Source: Sipunculus nudus (lineage: Eukaryota > Annelida > Sipuncula > Golfingiida > Sipunculidae). From it: a stretch of 64,000 bases of DNA. The position numbers and the translations under genes are program-made. Below, in pieces: positions 6,800 to 16,281 of this stretch. A model generated the notes under the pieces. It worked only from the letters and a program-made list of their open reading frames with translations. It was not told where the DNA came from and searched no databases. Where the stretch lies: assembly GCA_026874595.1 (NCBI GenBank), contig JAPPUL010000073.1, positions 953,973 to 1,017,972 on the forward strand, in the 5' to 3' direction. Within the stretch, counting starts at the first letter, position 1, and every line of letters starts with the position of its first letter.

Positions 6800-9709
6800 T
6801 CAGGACAATAACATCCTTTCAAACTCGCGTGACAAATATTCACCCGTTGCCGAACTCCTAACCTTTGATACCTCATAAGGCGTACCCTCGCATACTATCT
6901 CCCCGCCTCCATCACCTCCAGCAGGACCTAAGTCTATTATGTGATCTGCAAGCTTTATTACGTCCATATTATGCTCTATCACCAAAACTGTGTTCCCCTT
7001 CGATACCAACTCGTTTAATACTATTACTAGCTTCTTTATATCATCAAAATGCAAGCCCGTTGTCGGCTCATCTAGTAAATAAAATGTTTTACCTGTATGT
7101 CGCTTGGATAACTCGCTTGCTAGCTTTACTCGTTGCGCTTCTCCTCCGCTTAAGGTCGTTGCGCTTTGTCCTAGCTTCATATACCCAAGCCCTACCCGTT
7201 TTAATGTCTTTAGCTTCGTCCTTACTCCAGGTATGTTTTCGAATAGCTCAAAAGCTTGATCTATTGTAAGATCTAGCACTTCTGCTATGTTTTTACCTTT
7301 ATATCTTATTGATAGGGTCTCTTTATTATATCTTTTGCCTTTACATTGTTCGCAGGTTACGTATACGTCCGCTAGAAAGTGCATCTCTATCTTTCTTGTG
7401 CCATACCCACCGCATGTCTGGCAACGGCCACCTTTTACATTAAAGCTAAATCGACCCATCTTATATCCCTTCGCTTTTGACTCATTTAACATCGAAAATA
7501 ATTCGCGTATCGGTGTAAATAAGCCTGTGTAGGTTGCTGGGTTACTTCTTGTCGTCCTTCCTATCGGAGATTGATCTATTGATATCACTTTATCTATATT
7601 TTCTATGCCCTCTATACTTTTATATCCGCCCTCATTATATCCTCCCCCTTCCAATAAGCCTCCGTTTACTACTTCCCCCATAACCACTCGCTTTAAGGCT
7701 GGATACAATGTATGGTTTATCAAAGTGCTCTTACCTGAACCCGATACCCCTGTAACCACTATGAACTTTGATAACGGGAATCTTACGTCTACTCCCTTTA
7801 GATTATTAGCGCTACAGCCCTTAAGTACAATCGCATGCCCGTTTTTTATACGCTTCCTCTCTTCTAGCTCAATTCGCTTTCTCCCACTCAAATAATCTCC
7901 CGTAAGAGACTCTTTTGACGACTTTATATCTTCTGATGTCCCCTCCGCTGTAACCTCTCCTCCTTCTAATCCCGCTCCAGGACCAAGATCAACTACATAA
8001 TCTGCGCTTAGTATTGTGTGTGCATCATGTTCTACCACGAGCAGTGTGTTACCCAAATCCTTTAGCTTTTTTAATGTCTCTATTAGCTTTTGATTGTCTT
8101 TTTGATGTAAGCCTATGCTTGGTTCGTCTAATACATACAATACTCCCACAAGCTGAGAGCCTATCTGCGTTGCAAGTCGTATCCGCTGCATCTCACCCCC
8201 GGATAATGTACCCGCTTTCCTAGATAAAGTTAAATACCCAAGCCCTACGTCCTTTAAAAATAATAACCGAGACCTTAGCTCCTTTAATATGCTATTTGCT
8301 ATCTGTGCCCTCTGTCCGCTAAGTTCTAACCCTTCTACAAACTCTAATGCCTTCTCTATCGATAAATACGTAAAGTCCATTATAGAAAGACCCTCCACCT
8401 TTACGCCTAATACCTCGTCTTTTAACCTCTTTCCGCAACACCTTGAGCATTCTACATTCCGCATGAACCCTTCATAAAACCTCTTTGCACTCTCGCTTGT
8501 CGTCTCGCTATAACGCCTTCCTAACATCGGGATTATACCTTCAAAATGACTCTTTCGCATATACTCATTCTTTCCATCTTTACTCATATAGCGAAACAAA
8601 AGCTCCTCATCTCCACTCCCGTATAACAACGTCTTTAATACCTCTTCGCCAAGCTCATTTAACGGACTCGTCAACGAAAACTTGTAGTGCTTTGACAAAC
8701 TTTTAAACTGTAGTGCATACCAAGCCGAACCCCCTACATTACGTATTGGGGCTATGCCTCCTTCCAATATCGACTTGCTTTTATCCGGAAGTACCAAATC
8801 CTCGCTAAACTCTATATTCTCTCCCAATCCCTTACATTCTATACACGCTCCTTGGGGCGAGTTAAACGAAAATGTTCGAGGCTCAAGCTCAGGAAAACTA
8901 ATATCACATCCGGCACATGCAAGATGCTCCGAAAAAACCTTCTCTAAACTATCACCCCCCTCCTTACCTCCTCCCACATCCTTATAGCTTATTGTTAAAA
9001 GTCCTCCCGATATCTCAAGTCCACTCTCAACTCCTTCTGTTATCCGTTCCCGTAAATCATCATCTCCTATATCCCGGATTACTACCCTGTCAAGTATTAT
9101 ATCTATATCATGCTTTTTGTTCTTATCAAGTTTTATCTCATCTTCAAGCTCCAATAGCTTACCATCTATTCGTACACGTACAAAACCTCCTTGCCTTATG
9201 TTTTCAAGCTCCTTCTTATAACTACCCTTACGTCCGCGTACCACCGGCGACAAAAGCATTAGTTTTGTCCCTTCCGGAAGTTTATATATAGATTCTACTA
9301 TTCTATCTACGCTTTGTTTTTCTACCTCAAGTCCACACTTCGGGCAATACGCTCTCCCACAACGAGCATAGAGCAACCGTAAATAATCGTATATCTCCGT
9401 TACCGTGCCTACTGTACTCCTTGGGTTTCTGTGTGTCGTTTTTTGCTCTATTGAAATCGCCGGCGATAGACCTTCTATATAATCAACATCTGGCTTTTCC
9501 ATTTGTCCCAAAAACTGTCTTGCATAGGCACTAAGCGATTCCACGTACCGCCTTTGCCCTTCTGCGTATATTGTGTCAAACGCAAGCGACGACTTCCCTG
9601 AACCAGATACTCCTGTTAGCACTATAAATTTATCTCTTGGCAGATTTATATCTATTCCCTTTAAATTATGTTCCCGAGCCCCACGAACTACTATATCTTC
9701 TATTCTCAT
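6800..9709 (-). CDS. uvrA: Excinuclease ABC subunit A
   Basis: DNA-damage sensor of nucleotide excision repair; it loads UvrB at lesions. The 969-residue protein has two ABC ATPase halves: Walker A GVSGSGKSS near residue 35 and GVSGSGKST in the second half, with signatures LSGGEMQR and LSGGEAQR. Zinc-binding cysteine pairs are visible (CPKCG, CAGC, CSRCC, CQTCGGYG and CEQCKGKR). The opening YAEGQRRYVESLSAYARQFL is the family hallmark. It lies 17 bases downstream of tyrS, so asd-tyrS-uvrA is probably one transcript. The ribosome site is weak. Confidence 0.97.
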   Translation of the reverse strand: MRIEDIVVRGAREHNLKGIDINLPRDKFIVLTGVSGSGKSSLAFDTIYAEGQRRYVESLSAYARQFLGQMEKPDVDYIEGLSPAISIEQKTTHRNPRSTVGTVTEIYDYLRLLYARCGRAYCPKCGLEVEKQSVDRIVESIYKLPEGTKLMLLSPVVRGRKGSYKKELENIRQGGFVRVRIDGKLLELEDEIKLDKNKKHDIDIILDRVVIRDIGDDDLRERITEGVESGLEISGGLLTISYKDVGGGKEGGDSLEKVFSEHLACAGCDISFPELEPRTFSFNSPQGACIECKGLGENIEFSEDLVLPDKSKSILEGGIAPIRNVGGSAWYALQFKSLSKHYKFSLTSPLNELGEEVLKTLLYGSGDEELLFRYMSKDGKNEYMRKSHFEGIIPMLGRRYSETTSESAKRFYEGFMRNVECSRCCGKRLKDEVLGVKVEGLSIMDFTYLSIEKALEFVEGLELSGQRAQIANSILKELRSRLLFLKDVGLGYLTLSRKAGTLSGGEMQRIRLATQIGSQLVGVLYVLDEPSIGLHQKDNQKLIETLKKLKDLGNTLLVVEHDAHTILSADYVVDLGPGAGLEGGEVTAEGTSEDIKSSKESLTGDYLSGRKRIELEERKRIKNGHAIVLKGCSANNLKGVDVRFPLSKFIVVTGVSGSGKSTLINHTLYPALKRVVMGEVVNGGLLEGGGYNEGGYKSIEGIENIDKVISIDQSPIGRTTRSNPATYTGLFTPIRELFSMLNESKAKGYKMGRFSFNVKGGRCQTCGGYGTRKIEMHFLADVYVTCEQCKGKRYNKETLSIRYKGKNIAEVLDLTIDQAFELFENIPGVRTKLKTLKRVGLGYMKLGQSATTLSGGEAQRVKLASELSKRHTGKTFYLLDEPTTGLHFDDIKKLVIVLNELVSKGNTVLVIEHNMDVIKLADHIIDLGPAGGDGGGEIVCEGTPYEVSKVRSSATGEYLSREFERMLLS

Positions 9710-9726
9710 TAGATACTCTTTTTAAA

Positions 9727-10959
9727 TTATTTCAAAACTCGTACAAAACGACGCCTGCCTACCTTCAACACCATTCCCTTGTCCTCTATATCTTTTACTT
9801 TTATCTTATGATTCTCATCCAATACCTTCTCTCCATTAAGACTAACACCCCCTCCCCTTATTAATCTACGGCATTCACTACTGCTTTGCACAAGCCCACT
9901 TTCTTGCATCAACTTAACTACCCATATCTCCTCACCTAAGCCTTCCAAACTATAACTTGCTATCTCCTTAGGTAATCCTTTGTCCCGGAATACTTTGTCA
10001 AAACTAGCTCCCGCCTCTTTTGCTACTTCCTCATTATAATACATCCTTACTAAAGAATTTGCAAGAAGCGCTTTTAATTCCCTCGGATTCCTACCCGATA
10101 GCTGCTGCTGCTCGTACTTTAATACTTCTTCCTCCCTCAAATCTGTTAGCAATCTCAAATACTTCATTATCAATGTGTCCGGTAGCGACATAAGCTTACC
10201 ATACATTTCAGTCGGACCCTCATAAAGCCCTACATAATTATTTAGACTCTTACTCATCTTATTATGTCCATCAAGCCCCTCCAATATCGGCATCGTTATA
10301 CATATTTGTCCTTCCGTACTTACTCCAAGATCCTTTTGGAATTGTCTGCCCATTAGTAAATTAAACTTCTGATCCGTTCCCCCAAGCTCTATATCGCATC
10401 TTGTCTTTACTGAATCGTAGGCTTGAACTATTGTATACATAAATTCCGTCAGCGTTATACTCTCTCCTTCTTTATAGCGTTTGCTAAAATCATCTCGCTC
10501 AAGCAATCTCGCAACCGTTACATGATTTGTTAACCCCAAAACTTCTTCAAAACAAAGTCTCTTATTCCAACTAGAATTATATACTACTTCCGTTTTGCTC
10601 TCATCTAGTACTTTATATATCTGATCCTTATACGTTTTTGCGTTCCTTTCAATCTCTTCTCTACTTAAGGGTTTGCGGGTCTTTGTTTTTCCTGTCGGGT
10701 CCCCTATCATCGCCGTGAAATCTCCTATTATGAATATTACTTTATGTCCTAAGTCTTGAAACTCTCTTAGCTTTCGCAATACCACTGTGTGGCCTAAATG
10801 CAAATCCGGTGCACTCGGATCTGCTCCAAGCTTTACTTTCAAGGGCTTGTTGCTCTTATAACTCTCCTTTAGCTTTAACTCTAAAAGCCCCTCCGGCAAT
10901 ACCTCTACTGTCCCCGATTTTAGTATCTTTAGCTCTTCTTCTAGTCTTGTACTTTTCAC
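9727..10959 (-). CDS. tyrS: Tyrosyl-tRNA synthetase
   Basis: Charges tRNA-Tyr. The 410-residue class I synthetase has HLGH at residues 54-57, the tyrosine-pocket region DIELGGTDQKFN, and KMSKS at 234-238. A C-terminal S4 RNA-binding domain (about residues 345-410) carries SSECRRLIRGGGVSLNGEKV. The gap between the two signatures and the overall pattern fit the TyrZ-like group rather than the E. coli type. The start is GTG at 10959, preceded by AGAGG; the leader carries three AATAAGGTA-like short repeats. Confidence 0.95.
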   Translation of the reverse strand: MKSTRLEEELKILKSGTVEVLPEGLLELKLKESYKSNKPLKVKLGADPSAPDLHLGHTVVLRKLREFQDLGHKVIFIIGDFTAMIGDPTGKTKTRKPLSREEIERNAKTYKDQIYKVLDESKTEVVYNSSWNKRLCFEEVLGLTNHVTVARLLERDDFSKRYKEGESITLTEFMYTIVQAYDSVKTRCDIELGGTDQKFNLLMGRQFQKDLGVSTEGQICITMPILEGLDGHNKMSKSLNNYVGLYEGPTEMYGKLMSLPDTLIMKYLRLLTDLREEEVLKYEQQQLSGRNPRELKALLANSLVRMYYNEEVAKEAGASFDKVFRDKGLPKEIASYSLEGLGEEIWVVKLMQESGLVQSSSECRRLIRGGGVSLNGEKVLDENHKIKVKDIEDKGMVLKVGRRRFVRVLK

Positions 10960-11027
10960 AATCCTCTTTTACCTTATTTTACCTTATTTACCTTATTCTT
11001 TTTTAACTTTAATAAATACTAAAACAT

Positions 11028-12032
11028 CTAAACCAAATGCTCTGCTATTTGTACCGCGTTTAAGGCTGCTCCCTTTAAAAGCTGATCTCCTGATATGAAT
11101 AAGGATACTCCCTTCTCAAGCGCTTCTTCTTCCCTTAATCGTCCTACTAGTACATCGTAACTCTCACTCGATTCAAGCGGCATCGGAAAATGATTCCTTT
11201 CTCTATCGTCAACTAGCTTAACTCCTGAAAACTTAATAAAGGAATCCCGTATCGCTTCAAGTGATACATTATCTTCTAACTCTAGGCTAACCGATTCGCA
11301 ATGGGCTCGCAATATCGGGACGCGTATGCATGTTACTCCTAGCTTTAGTTTCGGATACTTTAATATCTTGCGAGACTCGTTTATCATTTTACGCTCTTCT
11401 ACATTACATCCTCTCTCATCTATCTTTGTGTCATGCGAAAATAAATTAAACGCTATCCTATGTGGGAATATCTTGCTTTTAACCTCATCTGCTCCCCCAA
11501 GCAATTCCTTTGTCTGCTTTACTAACTCATCCATTGCTCGGGCTCCCGCTCCGCTTGCTGATTGGTAAGTTGAACATATTATTCGCTTCACCTTAGATAG
11601 TTTATGTATAGGATATATCCCCATTAACAATATTATTGTACTGCAGTTCGGATTTGCTATTATCCCTTTGTGTTTAATTATCTCTTCTTTGTTTATCTCC
11701 GGTATTACCAAAGGGACATCCTCAGCCATTCTATATGCTGAACTATTATCTATCATCACCGCCCCACTCTCAAGTGCATATTTACTATATTCTTTTGACA
11801 CTTCGCTGCTTGCGCTAAATAAAACTATGTCAACACCATTAAACGAATCCTTAGAAAGCTCCTTTACTTCTATTACCTCCCCTTTATACTCAAGCTCCTT
11901 GCCTAAAGACCTCTTTGAACCCAAAAGCTTTAACTCGCTTATCGGAAAAGCTCGACGTTCAAGAACTTTTATCATCTCATGCCCTACTGCCCCGCTTGCT
12001 CCCACTATACATACTCTCTTTTCTTGTCTCAT
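11028..12032 (-). CDS. asd: Aspartate-semialdehyde dehydrogenase
   Basis: Reduces aspartyl phosphate to aspartate semialdehyde, the branch point to lysine/diaminopimelate, threonine and methionine. The 334-residue protein has the NADP-binding GASGAVGHEM at residues 11-20, IDNSSAYRM near 94-102, the catalytic Cys130 in NPNCST, and the substrate block STYQSASGAGARAMDEL. The C-terminal half has the expected RVPILRAHCESV region. A GGGG ribosome site precedes the ATG. It is first of the probable asd-tyrS-uvrA unit and is divergent from the rlpA-like gene. Confidence 0.95.
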   Translation of the reverse strand: MRQEKRVCIVGASGAVGHEMIKVLERRAFPISELKLLGSKRSLGKELEYKGEVIEVKELSKDSFNGVDIVLFSASSEVSKEYSKYALESGAVMIDNSSAYRMAEDVPLVIPEINKEEIIKHKGIIANPNCSTIILLMGIYPIHKLSKVKRIICSTYQSASGAGARAMDELVKQTKELLGGADEVKSKIFPHRIAFNLFSHDTKIDERGCNVEERKMINESRKILKYPKLKLGVTCIRVPILRAHCESVSLELEDNVSLEAIRDSFIKFSGVKLVDDRERNHFPMPLESSESYDVLVGRLREEEALEKGVSLFISGDQLLKGAALNAVQIAEHLV

Positions 12033-12235
12033 AATCTATATTACCCCTTTATCCTAAGCCCTATACTCTTTTTGATATACTTCCTCATAGCTAATAATTA
12101 ATAATGACAATTTTATACATTTTGACAACTTCATATTTTTTTACTCTTGACAATTAATTCTACTTATTCAAAAAACGATACTCTCTATACATAATTACAT
12201 AATTTAAAAAGATTAACTTCTTTATGAGGAACGCT

Positions 12236-13018
12236 ATGACAAAACAATTTAAACCTATCTTAAGCTTAGCATTCGCTTTGCTATTTATTTTTCTAACCAC
12301 TTCCATTTCCATACAAAAACTTTACTCAATAGAAAAGCCATTTCAAACAAAAGGCTTTGCTTCTTGGTATGGACCTAAGTTCCATGGGAAAACTACTGCT
12401 AATGGCGAGAAGTACGATATGTATGCTTTAACTGCTGCTCATAAAACTTTGCCTTTCGGGACTCTCGTTAAAGTTACCAATACTCAAAACAATAAATCTG
12501 TTGTCGTTAGAATTAATGATAGGGGACCCTTTATTAAAGATCGCATTATTGACCTTTCTAAAAATGGGGCTACTTTACTTGGGTTTTTAAATAAAGGGAT
12601 TGCTCATGTTACTCTTGAACTAGTATCTAAAGAACAATTAAACATAGTAAAGCTGAATTCCAAAAACATTATTGACCTCTCCGAAAACCATATTAGAGAC
12701 AATTCTAAAACTAAAAACAAATATAGTTACAAGAACAACAATTTAAAAGCATATGAGGTTAAAGAGAAAGTTAATAAAACAAAAAAAGATCGTATGAAAA
12801 TTCAATTTGGGGCCTTCTCTTCTGTGAAATCAGCTGTTGCAAAACAAAAAATAATTAATGCTCAAGGTATAAAGTCGCTTGTCGTAAGATTTAACAAGAA
12901 TCAAAAACCTCTTTATCGAGTCCTTTCTAAAGATACTTATATCGACTATAAAAAAGCCTCTCGTATCAAAAATAAAGTCCTTTCTAAAGGCATTGAGGCT
13001 ATTATCCTTTTTCTTTAA
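12236..13018 (+). CDS. rlpA: RlpA-like protein (double-psi beta-barrel plus SPOR domain)
   Basis: Predicted cell-envelope protein that acts on or binds septal peptidoglycan. An N-terminal hydrophobic segment ([15 protein letters not shown]) is a signal or anchor, without a clear lipobox cysteine. The RlpA core follows: [36 protein letters not shown] and [18 protein letters not shown], including the conserved catalytic-type H and D. A Lys/Asn-rich linker leads to a SPOR-like domain at the C-terminus ([18 protein letters not shown]). I place the start at the ATG at 12236, which has GAGGA 5 bases upstream, rather than the in-frame ATG 12 bases earlier. It sits alone between divergent asd and convergent 13132-15009. 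Confidence 0.87.
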   Translation: MTKQFKPILSLAFALLFIFLTTSISIQKLYSIEKPFQTKGFASWYGPKFHGKTTANGEKYDMYALTAAHKTLPFGTLVKVTNTQNNKSVVVRINDRGPFIKDRIIDLSKNGATLLGFLNKGIAHVTLELVSKEQLNIVKLNSKNIIDLSENHIRDNSKTKNKYSYKNNNLKAYEVKEKVNKTKKDRMKIQFGAFSSVKSAVAKQKIINAQGIKSLVVRFNKNQKPLYRVLSKDTYIDYKKASRIKNKVLSKGIEAIILFL

Positions 13019-13064
13019 TTTTTCTTTTTTCTTTAATTTTTCTTTAGTCTCTTTTTTAATAAGT

Positions 13065-13098
13065 AATGCAAAGAACTTCTTTCATAGTTCTTTGCATT
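13065..13098. terminator. Perfect 13-bp hairpin between convergent genes
   Basis: AATGCAAAGAACT and its exact complement AGTTCTTTGCATT, separated by 8 bases, lie 46 bases after the rlpA-like stop and 33 bases before the end of the convergent gene. There is no T tract after it on either strand, so this is likely a bidirectional transcript end but not a textbook intrinsic terminator. Confidence 0.6.
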
Positions 13099-13131
13099 TA
13101 GGGCCATTGCTTTAATAAAATCCGTTAAGTC

Positions 13132-15009
13132 CTAGTCTAAGTCTAATATGTTAATAAGCCGCCCTTCCACATCTTCTCCCCTTTCTTCTGTGAATGCATT
13201 AAAAAGCTCATATTCTTTATCTTGTTGTGATATCTTGAAAGTATAACTATGTCTTCCAGATGGCAAGAATAACTTTGCCTTCCACAGCCCAGCAACTTCA
13301 CTATACATACTATGTTCTCCAAAACTACCTACAAGCGTTACTCCATCAACTTCATTCTCATCATAATCCAATAGAAAACTCTTTAAGCGTTCTATCTCCT
13401 CATACGACGGATTTGCTTTACTCTCCTCATTATTTATCCTCTGCTTTATATCTATTGGCACCATGTTTAATCTATCAAATACAAACGTTACTGCATAATA
13501 ATTCTCCCCCTCTACTTGCGTTATGCTCCCCCCGCCATGTCTGTCTTTTAATCTTTGCTCCTCAAGCAATAGCTCTTGTGCATTATAGGACAACTCCCTT
13601 TTTAATCCATCCTCTTTTTCTTCTATCCCTCCTTCTCCACCTTTAGAAAGTGCATCTGACTCTTTTTGTGAAACCTCCGCTTTATTAACCTCTGAATCTT
13701 CACTTATATCATCTGCAAGATAAAAACCTGGGACTTCTAAAACCGACACATATCCTTCATAGCCAAATACATATTCATAAGGGTTTATATCTTTATCTAA
13801 ATCATCCCATTCTTTACTATCTCCTCTATCTCCTCCCTTCTCTTCTTCTTCAGCTACATCTTCATCCTCATCCAAAAACTTAATGTCTAAGTCCCCTATC
13901 CTACGTACACCATGAGTATAGTTATCAAGAAGACCCAATAGCAAATTCTCATCCCCAGATAGCTTCATTACATAATAATATTCATACTCACCCTCTTCTA
14001 ATATCACCCTCGCCTTGTATACATCACCCTCCCGCCTCATCAATGTCTTACGCTCATCCCATCCATTAAAACTACCTGCAACCCCAATCCACTCTATACC
14101 AAGAGAATCTTTATTCAATATCTTCTGGGCAAGTCGCTTTGATACCTCCTCATCTTCATTCTCCTTTATCCTACTCTCAAGTGAGTTTATCACCTCTCTT
14201 AAATCCGAAAACAAAAGATCAACCTCATATCTACCATCTCTATTTTGTTTCGGTACCAAATTACGATGCCTGTAATACGTCTTTGCACCGCCAAGTTGCT
14301 CCAATACCCTTATGCTTTCTAAATCAGCTATATCAAATAAACTATACCCCTTCCCTCCACCTTTAGTACCTCCCTTAACCTCTTCTATACTAAACACCTT
14401 CTGACTACGCGCATCATACAATACTTTCTTCTTACCAAGGACACTCAATCCCTTTATGTCTACTCCCAATACTTCTAAATGCTCTCCTCCCCTAAGCACT
14501 AATCCCTTTACTCCTAACTCCCCTCCTTCTACCCCCATCTCCATAACGCTTACTTCTCCCCCCTCTACAACACGCTCAGCACCATCACTGCCCAGTATAT
14601 TTAGCCTATTATCTATTACCAAATCATCAACCACAACCACTCGCCTGTCTCCTTGCACATAATTAAGTTCTATCCTATATCTATATGCATCCCAGCTATA
14701 TACATTGTTTACCTTGTCCCCTTCTTCTATCTCAACATCATTCCTCGCTATTATAACTCCTCGTACATATCGAGTCAATATATCATCTACCTTAACTATT
14801 GCCTTTACTTCATCCGTTTTAACATCACGTATATACAATACCCCGCCCCTCTCTACCGACTTGCCTTGTCCCGTCTTTATCCATACAAAATTATCACTTG
14901 CTCTTGATACCTCCCCCTTGAAAAAACCCGCCCCCACAAAACTTACTAAATCCCTTACTGGCAACATAAATACCAGCATCGCCAACAAAAGCTTTAACGC
15001 CTTTTTCAT
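13132..15009 (-). CDS. Exported protein with two glycogen-binding-like (CBM48/AMPK-type) domains
   Basis: No named function recognised. The 625-residue protein has a signal peptide (MKKALKLLLAMLVFMLPVRD) and a GAGGAG ribosome site. Residues about 30-300 are beta-rich with no family I know. Residues about 306-375 (WIGVAGSFNGWDERKTLM...GEYEYYYVM) look like the immunoglobulin-fold carbohydrate-binding domain of isoamylases and AMPK. An acidic linker follows, then a second, more diverged copy at about 555-625 (VTLVGSFGEHSMY...GRHSYTFKI). The domains could bind alpha-glucans, but they may be used only as structural folds. It is convergent with the rlpA-like gene. Confidence 0.7.
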   Translation of the reverse strand: MKKALKLLLAMLVFMLPVRDLVSFVGAGFFKGEVSRASDNFVWIKTGQGKSVERGGVLYIRDVKTDEVKAIVKVDDILTRYVRGVIIARNDVEIEEGDKVNNVYSWDAYRYRIELNYVQGDRRVVVVDDLVIDNRLNILGSDGAERVVEGGEVSVMEMGVEGGELGVKGLVLRGGEHLEVLGVDIKGLSVLGKKKVLYDARSQKVFSIEEVKGGTKGGGKGYSLFDIADLESIRVLEQLGGAKTYYRHRNLVPKQNRDGRYEVDLLFSDLREVINSLESRIKENEDEEVSKRLAQKILNKDSLGIEWIGVAGSFNGWDERKTLMRREGDVYKARVILEEGEYEYYYVMKLSGDENLLLGLLDNYTHGVRRIGDLDIKFLDEDEDVAEEEEKGGDRGDSKEWDDLDKDINPYEYVFGYEGYVSVLEVPGFYLADDISEDSEVNKAEVSQKESDALSKGGEGGIEEKEDGLKRELSYNAQELLLEEQRLKDRHGGGSITQVEGENYYAVTFVFDRLNMVPIDIKQRINNEESKANPSYEEIERLKSFLLDYDENEVDGVTLVGSFGEHSMYSEVAGLWKAKLFLPSGRHSYTFKISQQDKEYELFNAFTEERGEDVEGRLINILDLD

Positions 15010-15356
15010 GTTTACTCCTCACTTTTTTATATTTTCTCTTATATAGTCCCTATATAGCCCCTCTAAGCCTCCATTCCCTCTACATCCCCACTACAGCACA
15101 ACCTATACCTATCTTTACAAATCTCACAACACATTATAGTATAAGCAATTTATTCAACTATTTTGTTTATTTCTTTATTTATTTTACTCTTATTCTTAAT
15201 TATCATTCTATTTTAGTATATTTTGTTTTGTCTTTAAAACCCCTCTTTTATAAAAGCTCATTATTATATTGGTTTTGGCTTTTATTTAAAATAAATAAAA
15301 CTTGTGGCTTTTTTTGCTTTGCTTTTTATTTTTTTAAAAAACGGTGTCCTTATTTA
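15010..15356. other. T-rich spacer without a supported gene
   Basis: Between the divergent gene at 13132-15009 and the ABC ATPase the plus strand is highly T-rich. An open frame from 15228 extends the ATPase by 43 hydrophobic, low-complexity residues with no family similarity, so I treat it as untranslated leader. Confidence 0.55.
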
Positions 15357-16280
15357 ATGCATGCTTTAGATGTTAAGAATCTATCTAAGTTCTATAACGG
15401 CTTCCTTGCTGTTGATAATATTTCTTTTTCTGTTGACCATAGTGAAATCTTTGGCATACTAGGGCCTAATGGTGCCGGCAAAACTACTACTCTTGAAATG
15501 ATTGAAGGTATTAGAAAAATAGATAGCGGACAGGTCTTTATCGATAACCTCAACATTAAATCTTCTGTTAAGCAAATTAAGCAAATTATCGGGGTACAGC
15601 TTCAAACCACTTTCTTATATGATAAAATACGATTAGATGAGCTTCTTGAACTCTTTGCTAGTTATTATAAAGATGCTCACTCAACTGACTATATTCTTAA
15701 ACTACTCTCGCTCTACGATAAAAGAAAAACGTTCTTTGAAAACCTCTCCGGCGGACAAAAACAACGCGTCTCTCTTGGCCTTGCAATTATTAATAATCCC
15801 AAAATCATATTCCTTGACGAACCCACCGCCGGTATTGACCCCCATGCTCGTCGCAATATTTGGAATATCGTTCGCCAAATGAAAAAAGAAGGTAAGTCCA
15901 TTATTCTATCTACTCACCATATGGAAGAGGCTCAAACACTTTGTGATAGAGTTGCCATTATGGACAAAGGTAAGATTATCGATATCGATAGCCCCAAAAA
16001 CTTAGTAAAAAAGCATAACCTCTCAAGCTCTATCCATTTTCCCATAAATAATGTCCTCGCTAAAGAAGAACTTAAAAAGCTTGATGCCGTAACTGAGCTA
16101 ATTGTTTCTAAAAACCATTATACCCTATTCTCCAAAAGCCCTATGAAAACTCTAGATAGACTTATGATCTTAGCTAAGAATAAAAACATTAAATTAAAAC
16201 ATATTACCTTAAAAGAACCCAATTTAGAAGACCTTTTTATGGAACTTACAGGACGGGACCTTAAGGACGGGATCTTATAG
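15357..16280 (+). CDS. ABC-2 type exporter, ATP-binding subunit
   Basis: ATPase of a two-gene exporter. From the ATG at 15357 the 307-residue protein begins MHALDVKNLSKFY, the normal start for the family. Walker A GPNGAGKT is at residues 36-43, the signature LSGGQKQR at 130-137 and Walker B IIFLDEPT at 150-157, followed by the H-loop STHHMEEAQ. The drug/antibiotic (DrrA/NodI-like) C-terminal extension is present. The stop is followed one base later by the permease start, so they are coupled. The substrate is unknown. Confidence 0.88.
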   Translation: MHALDVKNLSKFYNGFLAVDNISFSVDHSEIFGILGPNGAGKTTTLEMIEGIRKIDSGQVFIDNLNIKSSVKQIKQIIGVQLQTTFLYDKIRLDELLELFASYYKDAHSTDYILKLLSLYDKRKTFFENLSGGQKQRVSLGLAIINNPKIIFLDEPTAGIDPHARRNIWNIVRQMKKEGKSIILSTHHMEEAQTLCDRVAIMDKGKIIDIDSPKNLVKKHNLSSSIHFPINNVLAKEELKKLDAVTELIVSKNHYTLFSKSPMKTLDRLMILAKNKNIKLKHITLKEPNLEDLFMELTGRDLKDGIL

Positions 16281-16281
16281 A

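Noticed and set aside
15228-15356. 43-residue N-terminal extension of the ABC ATPase
   Set aside because: It is hydrophobic, low-complexity and T-rich sequence, while the ATG at 15357 gives the standard family start.
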